The notes beneath the pieces were generated by a model. That model had not been told where the DNA came from, ran no database searches, and worked only from the letters and a program-made list of their open reading frames with translations. This document shows, one piece after another, positions 25,543 to 31,431 of a stretch of DNA of 31,431 nucleotides. How positions within the stretch are numbered: the stretch's first letter is position 1; each line of letters begins with the position of its first letter. This stretch comes from JBNGDW01 sp049975325 (GTDB taxonomy: Bacteria > Cloacimonadota > Cloacimonadia > JGIOTU-2 > JBNGDW01): assembly GCA_049975325.1 (NCBI GenBank), contig JBNGDW010000007.1:1-31431 (forward strand), read 5' to 3'. The position numbers and the translations under genes are program-made.

Positions 25543-27111
25543 ATGAAAAGGATTAGTTGGATAAGCATTACAGGCTTTATCTTTCTACTGCTCTCCTTGA
25601 AGGTCTATGCTGGTGAGTTTTTGATATCTGGTGGTGCATGGAGTCATACCTACCCTGTGACAGCCTTTGGAGAGGATAACTATCAGGTCACCTGGTTGGA
25701 CAAGCGGGGCGGTTCCTATGCCAATGCGTTTTATGGACAAGCAGTGGATTCAGAAGGCAATCTTATTGGTGGAGAAATATTACAAGTTGACCCATGGACA
25801 TACATTTCTTTAATGCCTGATATTACAACAGATGGTTCTAATTATCTCTTTCTCTGGTCACGGTATAGAAATATTTATGGTCCTGGTGATGTTTACGGAC
25901 GGAGATTGGATTCTTCAGGAGCGCCTGTAGGTTCGATATTTCGTATTTCCATAGGGAATACAGTTAGTGCAAATTTCCCTTGCGGAGCATGGGATGGGGA
26001 GAATTATCTTGTAGTTTGGCAGGAAGGTTCTCCAACCCAGGAATCTAAGATAAAAGGGCAATTTGTTTCTCCCTCTGGAGGATTTGTTGGCGATAATTTC
26101 CTGATAAGACCTTCTGATCTTCCCTCAGGTACTTCACAGATATATCCAGGATTAGCTTTTGATGGAACAAATTACCTTTGTGTATGGGATGATGACAGGG
26201 CAGGAACGAGAGATATTTACGGCCAATTTATTTCCCCTGATGGAAGCTTTGTGGGAGACGATTTTGTGATTTCCTCAGCGGTTGATGACCAAATGCTCGT
26301 GGCAGTTGAGTGGAGTGGTTCAAATTATCTTGCTGTATGGGCAGACTACAGAGACGATAGTGATGATGCAGGAATTTATGGCCAGCTAATCTCACCTGAT
26401 GGTACTCTGATTGGCGAGAATTTTGCTATTTCTGTCACCAGTGAAGACTGTGGACGAAGTTGGCCCTCCATCGCATCATCGGGAGAGGATTTCCTTGTGG
26501 CATGGGAGCAGGATTTCTTGGAGTATTCCAAAGAATCTAAAATAACTGATGAACGCTCTATTCTGCTTAGAGCGGCAGGCATTGAGCCTTCACGGCCCGT
26601 TCTCTGGCATGATGTCTATGCTCAAGAAATTAGCCTCACTGGAGAATTGATAGGGGATGTTATCCCAGTCTGCACAGCTCTATATCATCAATGGGATACC
26701 GATGTCGGCTCAGATGGGAAAGATTATCTTGTTGTCTGGGATGATTCAAGAAATGGTAATCAATATTCAGTTATTTATGGATACATTGTTACAAGTTCAG
26801 CCCCACCATCTATTCAGGGACAGGATGGTATCACCCCAACCCTTTGCACATCTGTGTTTCCAAATCCTGTTCATAACAGTGTGGCTATAGAATTTTCTCT
26901 TCCTTATGCTTCTCGTATAGTTGTAGATATGTATACAATTACTGGTCAGAGAGTGCAACAGATTTTTGTGGGTGAGAAAGAGCCAGGTACGCATACTGAA
27001 CACTGGAATTTATTGGATAAAACTGGCAATAGAGTTCCGCCCGGAGTTTATCTTTACAGGATTTCAACAGAGCAAGAAAGCACTGTCGGGAAAATAGTTG
27101 TATTAGAATAA
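25543..27111 (+). CDS. Secreted seven-repeat (probable beta-propeller) protein with C-terminal sorting domain
   Basis: 522-residue secreted protein. It has a signal peptide (~1-23, cut after VYA). Seven repeats of ~55 residues follow, each with an NYLVVW-like strand (W51, 105, 159, 215, 266, 321, 399), a D/R turn, then IYGQ-ISPDG---G-FxIS. Repeat six carries an insert of about 25 residues (~328-353). Seven such units suggest a closed seven-bladed propeller. From ~438, VFPNPVHNSVAIEFSLP, ITGQRV, and PPGVYLYRIS form a FlgD-like/type-IX-type C-terminal domain that would direct or anchor it at the surface. GGAGG before ATG 25543 supports the start. Ligand unknown. Confidence 0.85.
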   Translation: MKRISWISITGFIFLLLSLKVYAGEFLISGGAWSHTYPVTAFGEDNYQVTWLDKRGGSYANAFYGQAVDSEGNLIGGEILQVDPWTYISLMPDITTDGSNYLFLWSRYRNIYGPGDVYGRRLDSSGAPVGSIFRISIGNTVSANFPCGAWDGENYLVVWQEGSPTQESKIKGQFVSPSGGFVGDNFLIRPSDLPSGTSQIYPGLAFDGTNYLCVWDDDRAGTRDIYGQFISPDGSFVGDDFVISSAVDDQMLVAVEWSGSNYLAVWADYRDDSDDAGIYGQLISPDGTLIGENFAISVTSEDCGRSWPSIASSGEDFLVAWEQDFLEYSKESKITDERSILLRAAGIEPSRPVLWHDVYAQEISLTGELIGDVIPVCTALYHQWDTDVGSDGKDYLVVWDDSRNGNQYSVIYGYIVTSSAPPSIQGQDGITPTLCTSVFPNPVHNSVAIEFSLPYASRIVVDMYTITGQRVQQIFVGEKEPGTHTEHWNLLDKTGNRVPPGVYLYRISTEQESTVGKIVVLE

Positions 27112-27138
27112 GGATTGTGGCTGAGACGCCAATGGGTC

Positions 27139-27179
27139 AAATTGGCATACAATTTTTAAAGATTGTATGCCAATTTTTT
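27139..27179 (+). terminator. Intrinsic terminator after the propeller protein gene
   Basis: A perfect inverted repeat (AAATTGGCATACAAT with ATTGTATGCCAATTT) of 13-15 pairs around an 8-base loop is followed directly by a T-run to 27179. It lies 28 bases after the stop of the secreted protein. Confidence 0.88.
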
Positions 27180-27202
27180 GCCCTGTAGACAGATAAAAAG
27201 AT

Positions 27203-28198
27203 ATGGATAAAGAAAAAAATCGACATAGGGCATTGGCATTGTTCTCTGGCGGACTTGATAGCATACTTGCAGTTAAGATCATCCAGAGTCAGGGGATAGA
27301 TGTCATCCCAGTATGCTTTGTATCTCCATTTTTTAATGCTAAAAAGGCTGAACATTTCGCGAATACGCTTGACCTCACTTTGCATATTCAAGAAGTGGAG
27401 GAAGACTACTTAAAGATCATCCAGTCTCCGAGATTCGGCTATGGGAAGAATCTGAACCCGTGTATTGATTGCCATACTTATATGGTTAAAAAGCTTGGGC
27501 TACTTATGCCAAAGTTCCAAGCAGATTTTATGATTTCTGGAGAGGTGTTAGGTCAAAGACCAAAGTCACAAACACTCACAGGGCTAAACACAGTGGCAAA
27601 ACACAGTGGATATAAGGATAGGATTGTTCGTCCTCTTTCTCAAAAATTGCTTTTGGATACGATGCCAATCAGGCAAGGATGGGTTGATAAGAGCAGATTG
27701 TATGATATTCAAGGGAGGGGACGTGCTCGCCAGATAGAACTGGCTGAAAAATTTGGTATTACTGATTATCCGTCTCCAGCTGGAGGCTGTCTCTTGACAG
27801 ATAAGGGCTATTGCAAACGATTGCAGGACTTGATTGATTATCAAATGTTCTCATGGAGATTTATCAAGTTTTTGGATGTTGGAAGACATTTCCGTATTTC
27901 TGAGAATGTGAAGCTTGTTTTGGGGCGTAACAAAATTGATAATGAAAGGCTTCAGCACCTTACTAAAGACGCACTTATAACCCTGCAAGGGAAAGATTAT
28001 CCAGGTCCTTTTTGTGTGATAAATTCTAAAAAAAAACCATATATTGCTGAGATCAGGCTCTCTGCCCAAATCCTTCTAAGATATATAGCAAAAGTTAAAG
28101 AGAAAGGGAAGGTAAAGATAAATATTGGCAGTATGACTGAAACAATAGAGGTAGAAAAGATGAAGCCTGGATTAGAAAAGAAATACTTGATAAATTAG
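27203..28198 (+). CDS. PP-loop (MnmA/ThiI-like) tRNA-thiolation-type protein with C-terminal RNA-binding-like domain
   Basis: 331 residues. The N-terminal ATP-pyrophosphatase domain has the PP-loop FSGGLDSILAV (S15-G16-G17-L18-D19-S20), as in MnmA and ThiI, which activate tRNA uridine for sulfur insertion. NPCIDCH supplies C87 and C90, and PSPAGGCLL supplies C197, so three cysteines could bind a cluster or carry persulfide. From ~215 a second domain (FLDVGRHFRISENVKLVLGRNKIDNERL ... PGPFCVI) resembles the NFACT-R-type RNA-binding domain joined to PP-loop proteins in other phyla. It is shorter than MnmA and lacks ThiI's THUMP domain. The precise nucleoside modified is not known. It follows a strong terminator and so has its own transcript. 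Confidence 0.8.
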   Translation: MDKEKNRHRALALFSGGLDSILAVKIIQSQGIDVIPVCFVSPFFNAKKAEHFANTLDLTLHIQEVEEDYLKIIQSPRFGYGKNLNPCIDCHTYMVKKLGLLMPKFQADFMISGEVLGQRPKSQTLTGLNTVAKHSGYKDRIVRPLSQKLLLDTMPIRQGWVDKSRLYDIQGRGRARQIELAEKFGITDYPSPAGGCLLTDKGYCKRLQDLIDYQMFSWRFIKFLDVGRHFRISENVKLVLGRNKIDNERLQHLTKDALITLQGKDYPGPFCVINSKKKPYIAEIRLSAQILLRYIAKVKEKGKVKINIGSMTETIEVEKMKPGLEKKYLIN

Positions 28199-28223
28199 AA
28201 CCTTCAGGCTTAGAGTCTAGAAT

Positions 28224-28817
28224 CTATTTATCAGACTTTTCCATAATAATTGATTTACACATTTTATAAAAAAGAGGAATTGGGAAACCCATTACATTAA
28301 AATAACACCCATCAATTTTTTTAACAAATTGGCTGCCAAATCCCTGAATTCCGTACGCACCGGCTTTATCCATCGGCTCATTCGTAGCCAAATATTCTTC
28401 AATATCTTCTTCTGAAATATGATTGAAATAAACCTTTGTCTTCTCAATATCTGATATATGGTTATTTTTATACAAGACAGAAACTCCGGTTAAGACAATA
28501 TGGCGATTTCCAGAAAGCATTTGTAGAAATTTTTTAGCTTCCTCACGATTTTGGGGCTTTCCTAAAACGGTATTTTCTAACAAGACCGTTGTATCAGCGC
28601 CAATTACAAAAGAATCTGAACATCTTTTGAAGATTTCATCTGCTTTTTTCATTGAGTAGTAAAGTACGAACTCTTCTGGAGACATTCTATTTTCAACTTC
28701 TAAAATATTAGATGCAATCTGGCGGAATTTCAGACCTACTTGCCTTAGCAAAAAAGCTCTTCTTGGAGATTTTGAAGCGAGAATGATATCTTCTTTTTTT
28801 AATAAATTATAAAGCAT
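28224..28817 (-). CDS. maf: Maf-type nucleoside triphosphate pyrophosphatase
   Basis: House-cleaning enzyme that hydrolyses non-canonical or dTTP/UTP-type nucleotides to monophosphates. The 197 residues are standard length. Signature LASKSPRRAFLL (residues 13-24), the catalytic GADTTV with D75, LGKPQNREEAKKFLQMLSGN, TGVSV and the DKAGAYGIQGFG block identify the family. It is convergent with the PP-loop gene and lies 60 bases downstream of proS on the same strand; the spacer between them contains a short repeat. Confidence 0.95.
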   Translation of the reverse strand: MLYNLLKKEDIILASKSPRRAFLLRQVGLKFRQIASNILEVENRMSPEEFVLYYSMKKADEIFKRCSDSFVIGADTTVLLENTVLGKPQNREEAKKFLQMLSGNRHIVLTGVSVLYKNNHISDIEKTKVYFNHISEEDIEEYLATNEPMDKAGAYGIQGFGSQFVKKIDGCYFNVMGFPIPLFYKMCKSIIMEKSDK

Positions 28818-28838
28818 CTATTATTACCTGAATTTATA

Positions 28839-28876
28839 ACTAATTTACCAGTTTACTAATTTACCAATTCAACCAA
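28839..28876. repeat. Short TTACCAGTTTAC-type repeat between proS and maf
   Basis: Tandem imperfect units (CTAATTTACCAGTTTACTAA, then TTTACCAATTCAACCA) fill the spacer. The 12-mer TTACCAGTTTAC at 28845-28856 is identical to 10485-10496 in the flippase-YfhO spacer. Confidence 0.55.
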
Positions 28877-28877
28877 T

Positions 28878-30587
28878 CTAACCCATTAGCTTATCTATAA
28901 TTTCGTTTAGAGTCTTTTCTATCTCTTCAAAGCCACAGATTATTCTTTCTCCTGTTTTTCTAATTTTAAATTCAATCTTTTTTTGTTTAAAGTGTTTTAG
29001 TCCTACGATTATTTGTATAGGGATGCCAATTAAATCAGCATCTTTAAATTTGATTCCAGGACTCAGGTCGCGCTCGTCATATAAAATTTCTATCTCCATT
29101 TCTGATATTTTTTTATAGAGGTCGTCAGCAAACTGTGTCATAGTCTCATCAGAAGGCATGAGATTTATCAGTTCAACTTGATAGGGGGCAATAGGATAGG
29201 GCCATATAATTCCTTTTTCATCATAATTTTGTTCTATAGCGGCTGCCATTGTTCGGGTTATTCCAATGCCATAGCAGCCCATTTGGTAGGGCACTTTTTC
29301 TCCACTTTCTGAGGTGAAGTAGGCCCCCATTGTTTTGCTGTATTTGTCTCCAAGTTGGAAAATCTGGCCCACTTCAATACCTCGAAAATTTTTGAGAGGC
29401 TTTCCGCATTTCGGGCAACCATCACTTTCACAGGCAAGGATAAAATCTGCATATTCTGCAATATCTGCATCCCTTTCAAGGTTTACATTTATATAATGAT
29501 AATCTGCTTCATCTGCCCCTGTCACCATATTTTTCATATTTTTAAGGTTATTATCAGCGTAAATTTTGATATTTTTCTTACCCACTGGGCCAACAAAGCC
29601 AGATGTAGAGCCTGTAAACCTTGCGACTTCCTCTTCGGTGGCTAATTCCAGTTTTGGGGCATGTAAAAAATTTGCAACTTTGATTTCGTTGATTTCTCTA
29701 TCTCCTCGTATTAAGATTCCCACAAAACTTTGATCAGCCTTATACACAATTGTCTTGATTAGACGGGTGTTGTCCACCCCAAGGAAATCGCTGACCTCTT
29801 CCACAGATTTTTTATTTGGGGTATAGACTTTTTCCAGCCTTTTCTCTTCTTCATTAACATTATTTTTCAAAGGAGCGATTTTACAATTTTCTCTTGTTGC
29901 AGCATAACCGCACTCACATTGTAATACTTCTGATTCCCCAGTTGCAGCCAGAGCCATAAATTCGTGAGAAAGTGATCCTCCAATTGGTCCAACATCGGCT
30001 TCTACTGGTACACTTTTCAATCCACATCTTTGAAATATCCGCGTGTAGGCTTTATGCATATCTTCATAAGTTTTCAGGAGGGAGTCTACATCTTTATGAA
30101 AGCTATATGCATCTTTCATGATGAATTCACGCGCTCGCATTATACCGAATCTTGGTCGAATCTCATCACGAAATTTTGTTTGAATTTGATATAGAGTGAT
30201 GGGCAATTCTTTGTATGACTTAATATCCTGTTTTGCAATGTAGGTAACCACTTCTTCATGGGTGGGACCCAGGGCGAACTCACGCTTGTGGCGATCCTTT
30301 ATTCGCATAAGTTCAGGGCCATATACTGCCCATCTTCCTGATTGTTCCCAGAGTTCTTTCGGATGAAGCACAGGCATTAGTATCTCTTGACCTCCAATCC
30401 GATCCATCTCCTCTCGCACAATCTTTTCGATTTTATTAAGCACTCTTTTTGCGAGTGGAAGATAAGAATAAATTCCAGAGCTGAGTTTCCGCAGCATCCC
30501 ACTGCGAATCAAGAGCTTATGGCTCGGTATTTCTGCTTCAGCAGGGGGTTCCTTTAAGGTTGGAATAAAGGCTTTGCAAAAACGCAT
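28878..30587 (-). CDS. proS: Prolyl-tRNA synthetase (bacterial, editing-domain type)
   Basis: Class II synthetase charging tRNA-Pro. From ATG 30587 it has 569 residues, matching E. coli-type ProS. It opens MRFCKAFIPTLKEPPAEAEI; motif 2 region FALGPTHEEVVT, RPRFGIMRAREFIMKDAYSFH, and the INS editing insertion (about residues 220-400, SGFVGPVGKKNIKIYAD) follow. Then come motif 3 GCYGIGITRTMAAAIEQ and the anticodon-binding domain (APYQVELINL, YDERDLSPGIKFKDADLIGIP). A frame extension to a TTG at 30617 is rejected because AGGAG (30600-30596, minus) is well placed for ATG 30587. Confidence 0.96.
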   Translation of the reverse strand: MRFCKAFIPTLKEPPAEAEIPSHKLLIRSGMLRKLSSGIYSYLPLAKRVLNKIEKIVREEMDRIGGQEILMPVLHPKELWEQSGRWAVYGPELMRIKDRHKREFALGPTHEEVVTYIAKQDIKSYKELPITLYQIQTKFRDEIRPRFGIMRAREFIMKDAYSFHKDVDSLLKTYEDMHKAYTRIFQRCGLKSVPVEADVGPIGGSLSHEFMALAATGESEVLQCECGYAATRENCKIAPLKNNVNEEEKRLEKVYTPNKKSVEEVSDFLGVDNTRLIKTIVYKADQSFVGILIRGDREINEIKVANFLHAPKLELATEEEVARFTGSTSGFVGPVGKKNIKIYADNNLKNMKNMVTGADEADYHYINVNLERDADIAEYADFILACESDGCPKCGKPLKNFRGIEVGQIFQLGDKYSKTMGAYFTSESGEKVPYQMGCYGIGITRTMAAAIEQNYDEKGIIWPYPIAPYQVELINLMPSDETMTQFADDLYKKISEMEIEILYDERDLSPGIKFKDADLIGIPIQIIVGLKHFKQKKIEFKIRKTGERIICGFEEIEKTLNEIIDKLMG

Positions 30588-30691
30588 TAATAACTCCTGA
30601 TACGAAATTATAAGCAACTCTTTCCAGAATCGAAAAAGGTGTCAAGAAATGCAATGCCTCTATCATTATTAAATCCGCCAGCCGGCAGACA

Positions 30692-30826
30692 CAATTAAAC
30701 ATTAATAAAATTGTTTGGGACGGAAAAGATGAGAATGACAAGCCAATAAGTTCAGGTTTATACTTTTATCAACTTAGAATTGAAGATGAAATAATTGATA
30801 CAAAGAAATGTTTACTTTTAAAATAA
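30692..30826 (+). pseudogene. Orphan C-terminal fragment of a FlgD-like/type-IX sorting domain
   Basis: The + strand reads NKIVWDGKDENDKPISSGLY followed by FYQLRIEDEIIDTKKCLLLK and TAA at 30824-30826. This is the closing half of the C-terminal domain of secreted proteins (family form: VWDGxDxxGxxVxSGxYxYxL...KKxxLLK). The frame is open only back to a stop at 30611-30613, with no start, signal peptide or preceding domain; proS begins on the other strand at 30587. It is therefore the 3' relic of a lost secreted-protein gene, or a sign of a rearrangement. Confidence 0.75.
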
Positions 30827-30832
30827 TATTTC

Positions 30833-30859
30833 TTGACTATAAAATTTAAATTTTAAACA
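30833..30859 (+). promoter_or_regulatory. Possible promoter before the fibronectin-III protein gene
   Basis: TTGACT (30833-30838) and TAAACA (30854-30859) are separated by 15 bases, in an A/T-rich spacer 27 bases before the ATG. It is similar in layout to the pairs before secG and the propeller gene. Confidence 0.35.
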
Positions 30860-30885
30860 ATTACAACAACAAACGGAGGGGCATT

Positions 30886-31431
30886 ATGAAAAAGAAAATA
30901 TTATTCTTGGTTATTATGATAACCCTGATGAGTGTAACATTCTCTTTTGCTGATACAAATATCGCTATTCAAGATACAATTCTTCCCCCACCTAATAATT
31001 TTCATGCCGAAGGGTCTTGGTATTCTGTTAATCTTGATTGGGATGAACCATCGCCAGGAGATTATAACCTAATTGGCTATTATCTTTATAGAGAGGACAT
31101 TGGAAGATATGCATATTTAGATACTACTCAAAATGAATACATCGATTATATGGTTTTTGTAGGAGCAGAATATTCATATTGGCTAACAGCAGTGTATTCA
31201 GAAGGTGAGTCAGTACCATCAGATACTTCTACAACAATTCCCTTTGGCGTCACTCCTCAACCTGAACTTTTTGATACTGATTGGCATCTAACAGGCTGGA
31301 CAACAGAGCCCGAGGATCCTAATAATTGGGGATGGGAGCCTGGTTATGCTGTTTTGAACTGGTCACCCGAAGTAGAAAATTATGATATGTCCTTGATCTC
31401 ACCAGAGCTTGTATTACCTGATGACCCGGAT
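30886..31431 (+). CDS. Secreted fibronectin type III domain protein, 3' partial
   Basis: Open to the end of the window (182 codons). ATG 30886 is preceded by GGAGGGG. A signal peptide (MKKKILFLVIMITLMSVTFSFA) leads to a fibronectin-III module at about 33-115: LPPPNNFHAEGSWYSVNLDWDEPSP, GYYLYRED, YIDYMVFVGAEYSYWLTAVY and SEGESVPSD follow the usual strand order. Afterwards NWGWEPGYAVLNWSPEVENYD begins a second beta-rich domain that is cut off. By analogy with the propeller protein it would be exported and perhaps carry a C-terminal sorting domain, but that part is outside the window. Confidence 0.82.
   Translation, partial: MKKKILFLVIMITLMSVTFSFADTNIAIQDTILPPPNNFHAEGSWYSVNLDWDEPSPGDYNLIGYYLYREDIGRYAYLDTTQNEYIDYMVFVGAEYSYWLTAVYSEGESVPSDTSTTIPFGVTPQPELFDTDWHLTGWTTEPEDPNNWGWEPGYAVLNWSPEVENYDMSLISPELVLPDDPD

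Noticed and set aside
30588..30617. Ten-residue N-terminal extension of ProS from TTG 30617
   Set aside because: ATG 30587 has a well-placed AGGAG and gives the standard ProS N-terminus MRFxKxFIPTLKE.
1..31431. CRISPR arrays, insertion sequences or prophage genes
   Set aside because: No regularly spaced repeats with unique spacers, no transposase, no integrase and no phage structural genes were seen on either strand; the repeats present are short and degenerate.

Overview
The window looks like a low-GC, diderm (two-membrane), uncultured-type bacterium. LolA, an outer-membrane beta-barrel candidate, a Wzx-like flippase and secreted proteins with FlgD/type-IX-like C-terminal sorting domains point towards the FCB-type candidate phyla (Cloacimonadota, WOR-3 and similar). 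This placement is inference from gene content; no rRNA is present. The run of Ns at 261-270 shows that this is a scaffolded draft assembly, and both ends of the window cut genes.

Layout. (1) 1-3921, +: a split ychF, then ftsK and lolA (envelope and division housekeeping). (2) 3985-14162, +: a surface-glycan region with a GDP-mannose-forming manC, a small membrane protein, two GT4 glycosyltransferases flanking a D-glucuronyl C5-epimerase-like protein (three overlapping genes in a visibly more A/T-rich block), a Wzx-type flippase, a YfhO-type membrane protein and a membrane-anchored GT2. (3) 14265-19277, -: an ABC-F ATPase broken by one in-frame TGA, the decayed remnant of an ABC exporter ATPase, tRNA-Arg(ACG), tRNA-Leu with an unusual AAG anticodon, secG, trpS and rimO. 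(4) 19488-25444, +: yjbQ, a SIMPL-domain protein, then a tightly packed pgsB-pgsC-pgsW set followed without gaps by an unknown exported protein and a probable outer-membrane beta-barrel. (5) 25543-27111, +: a secreted seven-repeat, probably beta-propeller protein with a sorting domain, closed by a clear intrinsic terminator. (6) 27203-31431: a PP-loop tRNA-thiolation-like protein (+), maf and proS (-), an orphan relic of a sorting domain, and the 5' part of a secreted fibronectin-III protein (+).

How the genes work together. The window is dominated by cell-surface construction. manC supplies a sugar nucleotide, the GT4/GT2 enzymes and the epimerase-like protein would build and edit a uronate-containing glycan, and the flippase would move it across the inner membrane. 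The pgs operon should make a second polymer, poly-gamma-glutamate. It lacks pgsA/capA but carries two extra envelope genes. The most interesting hypothesis here is that these two form a periplasm and outer-membrane export or anchoring module that adapts the Pgs system to a diderm cell.

Two kinds of decay are visible (ABC-F nonsense codon; exporter and sorting-domain relics), as are short repeats in spacers that sometimes run into coding sequence.
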